From an uncultured Bacteroidota bacterium (GTDB taxonomy: Bacteria; Bacteroidota; Rhodothermia; Rhodothermales; UBA10348): a stretch of 40,245 bases of DNA. The notes below the pieces were generated by a model. It made no database searches, had not been told where the DNA came from, and saw only the letters and a program-made list of their open reading frames with translations. Both the position numbers and the translations under genes were made by a program. The DNA lies in assembly GCA_937877085.1 (NCBI GenBank), contig CALEEY010000146.1, positions 1 through 40,245 of the forward strand. Direction: 5' to 3'. Shown here in pieces: positions 30,309-39,260 of the stretch; position 1 is the stretch's first letter; every line of letters starts with the position of its first letter.

Positions 30309-31444
30309 TTGAATGCACCTATGAACGAGCCTCGCGGACACATTTTAGTGGTTGACGACACCCCGAAGAACATTCAGGTGCTCGGAAGCATGCTTCGAGA
30401 GGCCGGGTACGCGATCAATGTTGCGACGAATGGAGAACAGGCTCTTGAAACGCTTGATCGGATTGAGCCCGATTTAATTCTCCTGGATGTGATCATCCCC
30501 GTCATGGACGGATTTGAGACCTGCCGTCGCATTAAGGCCAATGAGTGACTTGCCCAAATTCCCGTCGTTTTTCTGACGGCAAAAGTCGAAATGGATGATA
30601 TTGTGACTGGTTTTGAGCTTGGAGCCGTCGACTACATAACCAAGCCCTTTCATTCGGCTGAACTTTTGCGCCGGGTAGAAACCCACATCTCCCTAGGAGT
30701 CCTTCGTAGAGAACTGGCGGAGAAAGTCACGCAGCTGACGGGGGCAATGGCCAAATTGAGATGCTTCACCGGGAACAGGACGCGTTTTTACGGCACGAAT
30801 TGAATAATGTGATCGGGCCTATTGCTGGGTATGCCGAAATGCTGCGTTCTCAATTGGGGGAGCAGCTCGATGAAAGACAGAAAAAATGGCTCGCGGCCAT
30901 CATGCAAGGCACCGTAAGCATGAAGCAGATGCTGGATCAAATTAAAAAACTTCAGGAATTTGAGCGCGGAAGTCAATCCCTTCATTTAATGCCGGTCCCA
31001 ATCGTGGGTATTTTGTCCGACGTGATCGGCGATGTGGCCACCTACTTTAAAGGGGCCATTCCCATTTTCTTTGACCCGGAGGCCTGCCTAGACGCCAAAA
31101 TTCAGGCCGATTTAGCCTTTTTGCCCGGGGTTTTCAAAAATCTTCTAAAAAACGCTGTCGAACACGTCCAGGCCCTAGATGAGCCTAGCCGCAGAGTCGA
31201 CGTGTACTGCAGCGTGGAGCCCACGGCCGTTCTCATTTCGGTCCAGAATGGAGGAGCGGTCATCCCCCCGGAACGGTTGGCCACCTTTTTTGACAAGTTT
31301 AATACCACCAAGGGCAATGATGGCGGCACGGGTTTGGGAACCACGTATGCCCGAATTGTAACCGAGGCGCATGGGGGGACCGTATCTGTGTGGTCTAGTG
31401 AAGACCAGGGAACGCTTGTTTCTGTTCGATTGCCGCTGGTGTAG
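30309..31444 (+). pseudogene. Response regulator-histidine kinase fusion, disrupted by in-frame TGA and a frameshift
   Basis: Receiver HILVVDDTPKNIQVLG...DLILLDVIIPVMDG, TGA at 30546-30548, same frame continues LAQIPVVFLTAK...DYITKPF; one-nt shift near 30758 into HK frame LHREQDAFLRHELNNVIGP...GTGLGTTYARIVTEAHGG. Confidence 0.75.
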
Positions 31445-31482
31445 GCCGCTGGGGTAACCAGTTGATGTAGGCCGCGCCAACC

Positions 31483-31498
31483 GCTTGTTATCACAAGC
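31483..31498. promoter_or_regulatory. 16-bp operator candidate GCTTGTTATCACAAGC
   Basis: Perfect GCTTGT/ACAAGC inverted repeat upstream of the GntR gene; matches the shared consensus. Confidence 0.7.
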
Positions 31499-31559
31499 TG
31501 GATTGAGAGATGTTCGCGTGGAATGGAAAACTATTGGTCCATTCGCGCTTATGATAGCT

Positions 31560-31575
31560 ACTTGTCATAACACGT
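31560..31575. promoter_or_regulatory. 16-bp operator candidate ACTTGTCATAACACGT
   Basis: Imperfect inverted repeat (one half-site mismatch) upstream of the GntR gene; matches the shared consensus. Confidence 0.6.
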
Positions 31576-31660
31576 ATGGAATTAGTTGGTCACTAACACT
31601 ACTTTGTTTGCGCCCGACGTTGTTTTCATCGGGAATATCGAATTTAACTCCGCAATCGAA

Positions 31661-32470
31661 ATGGCTGCTGCACGACCTCGACATGAAGAAGTAAGCGACT
31701 GGCTTCGCGAACGAATGGAGTCTGGTGCATTCTTGGAGGATGACCAGCTTCCTTCTGAAAATCAACTCGGCACCCGTTTTGGCGTCAGTCGCATTACGGT
31801 CCGGAGGGCGCTTCAAACACTGGAGGGGGAGGGACTAATCTATCGCAAACAAGGGCTTGGGTCCTTTGTTAAGGATAATCGGATTCACCACGGCCTTGTT
31901 CGCCTCACCGATTTCGTCGAGGATATGGAGGCCGCCGGATTAACGCCTCAATCCATCGTCCTTCACCAGGGGATGGAATCCGCGGGGGTTCGCGTTGCTG
32001 AGGCTCTTGGGGTGGCCGAGGGGGCGCCTGTTTACCGGGTGGATCGGTTGAGAAAGGGAGACGGCGACCCGCTCGCGTTCGATCGGACGTGGCTACCGCC
32101 TTTTTACGCCCATTTAATAGAAAAACACGACCTGCGCACGTCTTCGATCTATTCTATTTTAGAAAACCATTATGATATTAGCGTGTTTCGCGGGCGGTTT
32201 CGAATTGAGTCCGTAAACGCCCCCAACGATGTGGCTCAGCATCTGGATGTGCCTTGGGGAAGGGCGCTCATGCTAATCGAGAGGACTTCGTTTACTGAGG
32301 CCAATCAGTGCTTTTATTATCAACAACGGTTTTACCGCTCCGACCGGGTTGCCTACGAACTGGAGCTACTGCGTGGAACCTCTAAAAGCCAAAAATCAGG
32401 CCTGCCGCTCAAAGAATTTGAGCCGATTTTCAAGAAAGATGCAGATCACTCCAGGGAAGCCGTTCAATAA
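31661..32470 (+). CDS. GntR-family transcriptional regulator, HutC subfamily (UTRA domain)
   Basis: wHTH LPSENQLGTRFGVSRITVRRALQTLEGEGLIYRKQGLGSFV; C-terminal UTRA-like ligand domain. Confidence 0.92.
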   Translation: MAAARPRHEEVSDWLRERMESGAFLEDDQLPSENQLGTRFGVSRITVRRALQTLEGEGLIYRKQGLGSFVKDNRIHHGLVRLTDFVEDMEAAGLTPQSIVLHQGMESAGVRVAEALGVAEGAPVYRVDRLRKGDGDPLAFDRTWLPPFYAHLIEKHDLRTSSIYSILENHYDISVFRGRFRIESVNAPNDVAQHLDVPWGRALMLIERTSFTEANQCFYYQQRFYRSDRVAYELELLRGTSKSQKSGLPLKEFEPIFKKDADHSREAVQ

Positions 32471-33656
32471 AAACGACTGACCCCTGTGTGAGCGATTCTT
32501 CTCCGGCTGGAAGATGCAAAATACAATTCGCCCGAACCACCGAGCCATATAGATTGGAGCCCTGAGGGCCTTTCATGGAAACGGAATACCTTCCGTCGGC
32601 ATCTTGACTGGCCACGGCCCGAGAGAAGTAGTGAAGATCTTTCACTTTTTGAACATCTTCCGCCAAAAAAGCTTTGGTCAGCGGAGCGATCGGTGTTCGG
32701 CCTAAAAATCGTCGAATGAGGGGGCGCGCATACATCGCGAAACACATGGCGGTGCTAACGGGGTTGCCCGGCAGGCCAAGAACGAGCGCCGAGCCCAGTT
32801 TTCCAAAAACTAGTGGTTTTCCTGGTCGCTGCTTCACTTTCCAGAAAAGGGGCTCAAATCCCATATCGTCGAGCACCTGTTTAACGAAATCGTGGTCCCC
32901 AACCGATACCCCTCCGGAAAACAGAATGAGATCTGCCCCGCTGTTTTTTTGGATCGCTGCTCGAATGTCGGAAGGGGCGTCCGCGGCGTGGTCATAGCTG
33001 TCGCAAATCCCTCCCTCCGAGAGGACCTGTGCACGCAGGCTGGGGCCATTCGAATTTCTGATTTGGCTTGGACCTGGTGTTTGGTCGGGGGCCACTATTT
33101 CATTGCCCGAGGAGATAATCGCAACCAATGGCCTGCGCACTACCGCCGGCGAGTGACAGCCGAGCGTTGCGAGCATGCCCACTACGGGAGGCGTAATGAG
33201 CGTACCGGCCGAAAACACCTCCTCTCCGGCCCGAATGTCCTCGCCGGCAGGCCGTATGTGCTTGCCGATCGTTATGGGGGATGAAAAAGTTACCCAGCCT
33301 CCGTTTTCGAGGGCATGTTCGCGCGGTACAATGGTGTTTGCGCCGCTAGGGATGGGGGCGCCCGTCATTATTCGTGAGCAAGTACCTGGCACGATGGTCT
33401 CCTGCGGCATCATGCCGGCGGCAATATGCTCGACCATCCGGAAGGGTGGGTGGGCGTGTGGGGAGTCTTCGCCCAACCGAACAGCAAATCCATCCATTGC
33501 GGAACTTGCAAACGGTGGAACGTTTTCTGAGCTAACCAACCGCTGGCTGAGGGTTCGACCTAGCGCGTCAGACAACGCGCATGTTTCAGACGCAAGCACG
33601 CGCGATTCACCCAAAACAATCTGTTGCGCCTCTTCAAATGAAATGAATGTTCGCAT
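32430..33656 (-). CDS. moeA: Molybdopterin molybdenumtransferase MoeA
   Basis: SAMDGFAV, GEDIRAGEEV, FSGGVSVGDHDFVKQVLDDMG, VFGLPGNPVS-type segment (LVLGLPGNPVSTAMCF). Confidence 0.93.
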   Translation of the reverse strand: MRTFISFEEAQQIVLGESRVLASETCALSDALGRTLSQRLVSSENVPPFASSAMDGFAVRLGEDSPHAHPPFRMVEHIAAGMMPQETIVPGTCSRIMTGAPIPSGANTIVPREHALENGGWVTFSSPITIGKHIRPAGEDIRAGEEVFSAGTLITPPVVGMLATLGCHSPAVVRRPLVAIISSGNEIVAPDQTPGPSQIRNSNGPSLRAQVLSEGGICDSYDHAADAPSDIRAAIQKNSGADLILFSGGVSVGDHDFVKQVLDDMGFEPLFWKVKQRPGKPLVFGKLGSALVLGLPGNPVSTAMCFAMYARPLIRRFLGRTPIAPLTKAFLAEDVQKVKDLHYFSRAVASQDADGRYSVSMKGPQGSNLYGSVVRANCILHLPAGEESLTQGSVVFIERLPWSDLHLS

Positions 33657-33729
33657 TTATACGGGTCTGCTTTAGTAGATTTTAGCGACTCCCAAGATAG
33701 GCCCTTTCATTCCTTCTTTCTCGACCATT

Positions 33730-35025
33730 ATGATTAGATTTGACTTCACAGGAACGGACCCCTTCGTAGACAAACGTCAGTGGGATGGCGTCGTGCGCCG
33801 CGCCCGCGCGGCGCACCAGGCGGTTCTTTCGGGCACCGGCGCCGGTAGCGAATGGTTGGGGTGGCGGCGCATTCTCGACCAGCCAAACGATGCGCTCCTA
33901 GAGGATATTGCCACACTGGGAGAAGAAATTGCTGCACGAGCCGACGTTTTATTGTGCGTCGGAATCGGCGGTTCTTTTTTGGGGTCTGAGGCCATTATTC
34001 AGGCGCTTTCACCCTATTTCCGTTCGCCGTCTGCACCCCAGGATGACGGATCCAAGCCCCTGCAGGTTCTATTTGCCGGGCATCATTTGTCCTCGGCCTA
34101 CCTGACCGACCTGTTGGCTCATCTCGAGGGAAAATCTGTTTACGTCAATGTGATTTCCAAAAGCGGGACCACGCTCGAGCCTGCGGTTGCCTTTAGAATC
34201 ATTCGGTCTTGGATGGAAAGTCGGTTTGAGGATTGCGATCGCAGAATTATTGCCACTACCGACGAGGCTAAAGGAGCCCTTCGAAAGCTGGCCCAGGAAA
34301 AAGGCTATAGGACGTATACCATTTCCGACGACGTGGGGGGGCGGTTTTCCGTACTGACGCCCGTCGGCCTGTTGCCCATAGCGGCTGCCGGCTTTGACAT
34401 CCGTTCCTTGTTTTATGGGGCCGTCGCCATGATGGCTGAGCTCCAAGAGGAAGAGGGAAATCCGGCTATTGAATACGCGGTGCGCCGATACGCGCTTCAT
34501 GAGAAAGGATATACGACCGAGATCATGTCGGTGTTTGAGCCTCGGCTCGCAGGTGTCGGGGCCTGGTGGCAGCAGTTGTTCGGAGAGAGCGAGGGCAAGG
34601 AGGGCAAGGGGCTATTCCCGGCGGTCTGTACTTTTTCGACCGACCTGCACTCGCTGGGGCAATACATTCAGGCTGGCCGCAGAAATCTCATCGAAACGTT
34701 CTTGGTCGCCGAAAAGGACCGGGCCACCGTGCTTGTTCCACCGGATAGCGGCAATTTGGATGGCCTAAACTATTTGACGGGGGTGCCGCTTCAAAACATT
34801 AATAAAGCCGCCTATGAGGGCACTTCCAAGGCCCACCTTCAAGGGGGTGTACCCATTCAGCACCTGACCATCTCCATGGTAAACGAAGAAAACCTAGGAA
34901 GACTGGTGTACTTCTTCGAGCATGCTGTATCGATTGGCGGTTACCTGTTGGGGGTTAATCCGTTTGATCAACCCGGGGTGGAAGCATATAAAATGGAGAT
35001 GTTCAACCTGTTAGGAAAACCCTAG
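33730..35025 (+). CDS. pgi: Glucose-6-phosphate isomerase
   Basis: VGIGGSFLGSEAIIQAL, VNVISKSGTTLEPAVAFRI, VGGRFSVLTPVGLLP; length typical of short Pgi. Confidence 0.95.
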   Translation: MIRFDFTGTDPFVDKRQWDGVVRRARAAHQAVLSGTGAGSEWLGWRRILDQPNDALLEDIATLGEEIAARADVLLCVGIGGSFLGSEAIIQALSPYFRSPSAPQDDGSKPLQVLFAGHHLSSAYLTDLLAHLEGKSVYVNVISKSGTTLEPAVAFRIIRSWMESRFEDCDRRIIATTDEAKGALRKLAQEKGYRTYTISDDVGGRFSVLTPVGLLPIAAAGFDIRSLFYGAVAMMAELQEEEGNPAIEYAVRRYALHEKGYTTEIMSVFEPRLAGVGAWWQQLFGESEGKEGKGLFPAVCTFSTDLHSLGQYIQAGRRNLIETFLVAEKDRATVLVPPDSGNLDGLNYLTGVPLQNINKAAYEGTSKAHLQGGVPIQHLTISMVNEENLGRLVYFFEHAVSIGGYLLGVNPFDQPGVEAYKMEMFNLLGKP

Positions 35026-35647
35026 TCGATTTGGCGTGCTGCAAGGAGAAAAAGACCGTTTTTTTCGGCCCTTTTTGTCAAATTCTTTCAACGGTTGCCC
35101 GTGGAAAAGCCGTTGAAATATTGTGTCTAGAAGAAAATTAACCCGGGGCTTGTGGAAGGCCGTTGAAAACCCCTCCTTTATTTTGAAACACCCAACGAAA
35201 AATACACACCCTTATTTTTGTTAATACCTCCCGCTCCTTATCCACAATATGGGTGTTAATGAGTGTTGATATGTTTAAAGGTCGTCACCCAAAGAGCTCC
35301 TATTAAAAATATCCGCCCACCCTTCGGTGCAGTTTGCGGAAAACATTCAACAATCCAATTAACAAATGCGTGTCAATAAGAGTTGGTAAGTATGTTTCAC
35401 ACAAATCCACACCCTCTACTACTATGTTCTACTATTTAATCTTTCTTTCTTTTAATAAGAGTTAGAATATGCATGTGTGGGTAACCTAAACACCCATCAT
35501 TTTTTAGCGTTGCCAGGAGCTTGCTTTCCGATTACCTTTCGTCGGAAGTCAAACAGATCCCCCAGCACGTAGGATGAAAAAATGTAGTTAATACCTCCAA
35601 AAAAGACTAAAAAGCCCTTTATTGATTAGTCTCGAAATGTTTTATTG
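35026..35647. repeat. Repeat-rich noncoding region with a DnaA box
   Basis: TTATCCACA at 35238; near-match TGTGGGTAA at 35476; CCGTTGAAA or its complement at 35086, 35110, 35160; GTTAATACCTCC at 35220 and 35587; AATAAGAGTT at 35375 and 35454. Confidence 0.5.
35048..35078 (+). terminator. Candidate intrinsic terminator after pgi
   Basis: A-tract, imperfect stem (AAAAAGaCCG / CGGccCTTTTT), T-tract, ~25 bp past the pgi stop. Confidence 0.4.
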
Positions 35648-37846
35648 TTATTTCCAGTTCCATTGTTTTGAAATATGTCCATCCAAACGAATCACTACCG
35701 CGCCCTCCGTTGATGTTTGCAAAACCGAGATTTGATGATTTTCTAAACGCTGTAAAACATCGATGTGGGGATGCCCAAAGGAGTTTTTACTTCCTGCTGA
35801 AATGACGCCAATGGTTGGTTTAACCGCTGTTAATAATTGGTTGGTAGAGCTCGACCTCGATCCGTGGTGGCCAATTTTGATAACTTGAGCGTTCAAAAGT
35901 TGGCTAAATAGATTGACTATTTCCATTTCTACTTCCTGTTCAGCATCACCCATCAAGAGCACTTTCGATTCACCATAGACCAGTAAAAGAACAATTGAAT
36001 CGTTGTTTTCAGCGCCAGGCAACCATGGGTTTAAAACGAAAAGTCTGATTTCTTTTCCCATCTTGATGGTGCCCCCGCTAAAAACAGATTGAATATGGGG
36101 ATCTAGGTGTTTTAGCCAGCCAGCTTGAAAAATGGATTGGGGCAACTCATCCGTTCGTAAGAGTTGGGTTTGACGAGCTTGATCGATGAAGGCGGGTAGA
36201 CCCCCAACGTGGTCCGAATGGCCATGAGTTAGTAAAAGGGAATATGATGGTGTTAGTGCGCGGGCCTGAAGGTGTTTGAAAACGGATTTTCCGCTCCACG
36301 AATTGGGCCCTAGATCAACCACAAAGGCGTTCCCGCTGGGGCTCTCTATGACTGCGGCGTCCCCTTGTCCTACATCTAAAAAGGTTATGGTGACCTCCTT
36401 TTTGGACTGAAAAGCGCCCTGCAAAGAAAAAAAAGCCATCAGCCCCAATAGCAACAGATGAACAACAGCATGCTTTTTGTAAACCCACATCAAAAAAACA
36501 AGGGAAGGCAGCCATATTTCGGCAGGAAATGTATAAAGAGGGCCAACCCAACTTGGAATCCAGCTGATGTTCGCCCCCATAGAACTGAATTTTATCAACA
36601 GGTTGAGCATTAATTCAGAAACGGTGGAAAAACTGGAAAACCCAAACGGAAGCATGATCGAAACAAGGACGACGGGCACCAAAAAAGAAAGTAAAAGAAC
36701 AGCGATAGGACTAAAGAGAAGCGCCCCCAAGGGTACAAATCCGAAGTAATAAGCCAAAAAAGGGGCCGTTCCTAGGGAGGCAGCGCAGGTTATTTTCATT
36801 GCCGAAACAATGGCCGAGCGAATAGGGTGTTTGGTTTTATGGCGCTGTTCGAGGCTAACCATCCATAAAATAAAGGTTACTGCCCCAAAGGAGAGTTGGA
36901 AGCCAGGAGCTAAAATGTCGTTCGGACGAACCAGCAGTATGAAGTAACCGGCTACGCCGGCTGGCCACAGTGGATGGCCCGACCCCCACCGACGGTGCGT
37001 GAAGCTGGAAATCAAGAAAACGGAAAGCATGATTGCCGATCTAACTACCGAAGCAGACAGCCCAACGAGTCCTACAAAAAGCCAAACACATAAGAAGCTG
37101 GTGCCAGCAAGGAGCTTACGCCGGATACGAGCAGACACCGGCACTCGAAGCACCAACACACGAAGGATAAAATGGACGAACCCAGCAATAATGCCTACGT
37201 GTAGGCCGGAAATGGCCAGTATGTGGCCTAAACCCGTCCGTTGAAAGTCGGTTTGGATAGGCCCACTAATTCCAGACCGATCACCCAGCAAGAGGGCGGC
37301 TATCAGGTATTTGTTTTCTTCTGAAAGGAAGCGGGTCTCCAGACGATTTAAAAACTCCTGTCGAATTTGAAACAGGACATGGGCCAGGCGGCGCGCATGC
37401 GCCTGGTGATTGATCGTGATGAGTTCCACCTCATCGATGGACCCGAGCCAGTTTTTGGAGCGATAATAGGCCTCTTCATCAAAATCATAGGGGTTTCGCC
37501 GCGCCCTTGGCGCGGCGAAACGACCCTTTAAAATGACTTGATCGCCCGGATGAATGGCTATTCTCGTCCCGGGAGAGCTGGTTGCCCCCCCAGGGTCGTT
37601 TTCTGTCCCCGGATAATCGAAGCGCAAGAGTACCCCATGTGGCCCACGAAGAACGGCCGATTTGTTGTAATCGACGCTTGTTATGGCCCCAGCAACCCAA
37701 ACGGAGCCCTTGTTCATTTCAATCCGAACCGCCTGGCGGCGAGATTCAACGGAATAAGACGTCGATACAGACGCTACACAAACGAAAACAAGAACCAACA
37801 CGTGCCAGAAATCCTGGTTGGGTGCCACCTGCTGCATGCCCGCCAT
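35648..37846 (-). CDS. comEC: DNA internalization-related competence protein ComEC/Rec2
   Basis: Competence domain LGHILAISGLHVGIIAGF, multi-TM, C-terminal MBL LLLTHGHSDHVGGLPAFI and IGHHGSRSSS. Confidence 0.93.
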   Translation of the reverse strand: MAGMQQVAPNQDFWHVLVLVFVCVASVSTSYSVESRRQAVRIEMNKGSVWVAGAITSVDYNKSAVLRGPHGVLLRFDYPGTENDPGGATSSPGTRIAIHPGDQVILKGRFAAPRARRNPYDFDEEAYYRSKNWLGSIDEVELITINHQAHARRLAHVLFQIRQEFLNRLETRFLSEENKYLIAALLLGDRSGISGPIQTDFQRTGLGHILAISGLHVGIIAGFVHFILRVLVLRVPVSARIRRKLLAGTSFLCVWLFVGLVGLSASVVRSAIMLSVFLISSFTHRRWGSGHPLWPAGVAGYFILLVRPNDILAPGFQLSFGAVTFILWMVSLEQRHKTKHPIRSAIVSAMKITCAASLGTAPFLAYYFGFVPLGALLFSPIAVLLLSFLVPVVLVSIMLPFGFSSFSTVSELMLNLLIKFSSMGANISWIPSWVGPLYTFPAEIWLPSLVFLMWVYKKHAVVHLLLLGLMAFFSLQGAFQSKKEVTITFLDVGQGDAAVIESPSGNAFVVDLGPNSWSGKSVFKHLQARALTPSYSLLLTHGHSDHVGGLPAFIDQARQTQLLRTDELPQSIFQAGWLKHLDPHIQSVFSGGTIKMGKEIRLFVLNPWLPGAENNDSIVLLLVYGESKVLLMGDAEQEVEMEIVNLFSQLLNAQVIKIGHHGSRSSSTNQLLTAVKPTIGVISAGSKNSFGHPHIDVLQRLENHQISVLQTSTEGAVVIRLDGHISKQWNWK

Positions 37847-38013
37847 TAACCTTTATTCAAATGACCCGGGTACCCCCCTCCCGTAACCCGATCGTGTTAA
37901 AGCTCCGCTAATTAGCAGGGAGCCATTGAAAAAGAGTTGGTTATCGGGGTATCCTATGGATTCGATCATTCATTCCCCAAAGTGCTATCCGTTTTTTGAC
38001 ACGTTGTTAATCA

Positions 38014-38502
38014 ATGAGCAGTAGAAGAGAAGCTCGCGAGCGGGCCATGCAGGCTGTTTATGCGTTCACCTTAGGGGGGGACGAAGCGGAGCACGTAATT
38101 GCTTCCGTGATTGATTCTCAACTGGGAACCGACAAAGAAGCCAAGACCTTCGCGACGAAGTTGTTTTTGCGAACGTTGGACATTTCTGACGAAGCGGATG
38201 TCATTGTTGAGCGCTATACAGAAAACTGGGAGTTGTCCCGAATTGCGCTGATCGATAGAATCTTGTTAAGAATCGCCATTTGTGAGATGCTACACTTTGA
38301 CGATATTCCGCCCAAGGTAACTATCAATGAAGCGATCGAAGTAGCGAAGCGGTATAGCACCACCAAAAGTGGGCAGTTTATAAACGGAATTCTGGACGCC
38401 ATCCTGTTGGACTTTCAAAAAGAAGGCCGCCTGAAAAAAGTGGGACGCGGACTCGTAGGAATGGATACGATAACAAAACGAACGGAATCTACCGAAGAAT
38501 GA
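38014..38502 (+). CDS. nusB: Transcription antitermination factor NusB
   Basis: SSRREARERAMQAVYAF; IPPKVTINEAIEVAKRYSTTKSGQFINGILDAI. Confidence 0.95.
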   Translation: MSSRREARERAMQAVYAFTLGGDEAEHVIASVIDSQLGTDKEAKTFATKLFLRTLDISDEADVIVERYTENWELSRIALIDRILLRIAICEMLHFDDIPPKVTINEAIEVAKRYSTTKSGQFINGILDAILLDFQKEGRLKKVGRGLVGMDTITKRTESTEE

Positions 38503-38527
38503 AAAATCATCAGAAAAGGAGTGCAGA

Positions 38528-39184
38528 ATGGGCCTGATAGCCATTGGTGATATTCATGGGTGCGCGTTGACCCTGGACGCATTGCTACTTGAATTAAATC
38601 CCACTCCAGAGGATCACCTGGTGTTTATTGGAGACTATGTGGACAGAGGGCCCGACTCCAAGGGTGTAATTGATCGGCTTATGATCCTGAAAGACGAGTT
38701 TCGGTGCACCTTTCTGCGCGGAAACCACGAGGATTTGATGCTCAATTTTCTGGACAAAGGCGAATACGATCTATGGGCTGTTAACGGTGGAATAGCTACC
38801 CAACAGAGCTACGGCGCCTTTGGAGAAGGCGCCACGATCCCCGAGGACCACGTAGCATTTGTTCGCTCTACGGATCGTTATTTAGATACGGAAGACTTTT
38901 TCTTTGTTCACGCGGGTATTCTCCCGGGCCGAACCATTGCCCAGAGCATTGCAGACGGCAATGAACAGGTGTTTTTATGGGAAAGAAGCCACCTTCAGGC
39001 GGATAAGTTGGCTTGGGAAAAGACCGTTGTGTGTGGCCACACTCCAACGACGCACCCCATGAACACCGAAAAATTGATAAACATCGATACGGGGTGTTGT
39101 TTTTACACGCATGCCCATCTCGGGCGGCTGACCGCGGTTCGCCTCCCCGAACGAGAGTTTGTGAGCATTCCCTTCGTCGGATAG
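38528..39184 (+). CDS. Metallophosphoesterase (PPP-family serine/threonine phosphatase-like)
   Basis: GDIHG, GDYVDRGPDSKGVID, FLRGNHEDLML, VCGHTPT motifs. Confidence 0.92.
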   Translation: MGLIAIGDIHGCALTLDALLLELNPTPEDHLVFIGDYVDRGPDSKGVIDRLMILKDEFRCTFLRGNHEDLMLNFLDKGEYDLWAVNGGIATQQSYGAFGEGATIPEDHVAFVRSTDRYLDTEDFFFVHAGILPGRTIAQSIADGNEQVFLWERSHLQADKLAWEKTVVCGHTPTTHPMNTEKLINIDTGCCFYTHAHLGRLTAVRLPEREFVSIPFVG

Positions 39185-39260
39185 GCTCCTGCGCCTCTCC
39201 TGGGTCGCTCGTATTAAGCGACGAACACACTGACCCGTTTCGATTGGCGTGGCCCCAGCC

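Noticed and set aside
888-30548. In-frame TGA codons in several genes suggesting stop-codon reassignment or recoding
   Set aside because: Intact genes in the window (e.g. 4788-5342, 9039-10772, 10748-11662) end normally at TGA and use TGG for Trp; disrupted genes also carry frameshifts, so decay or error is simpler.
31285-31302. TTGACAAGTTT as another operator half-site
   Set aside because: Only one half-site, inside coding sequence.
35026-35647. tmRNA, RNase P RNA or tRNA genes
   Set aside because: No recognisable conserved core, tRNA-like ends or CCA-bearing cloverleaf; hairpins alone are insufficient.
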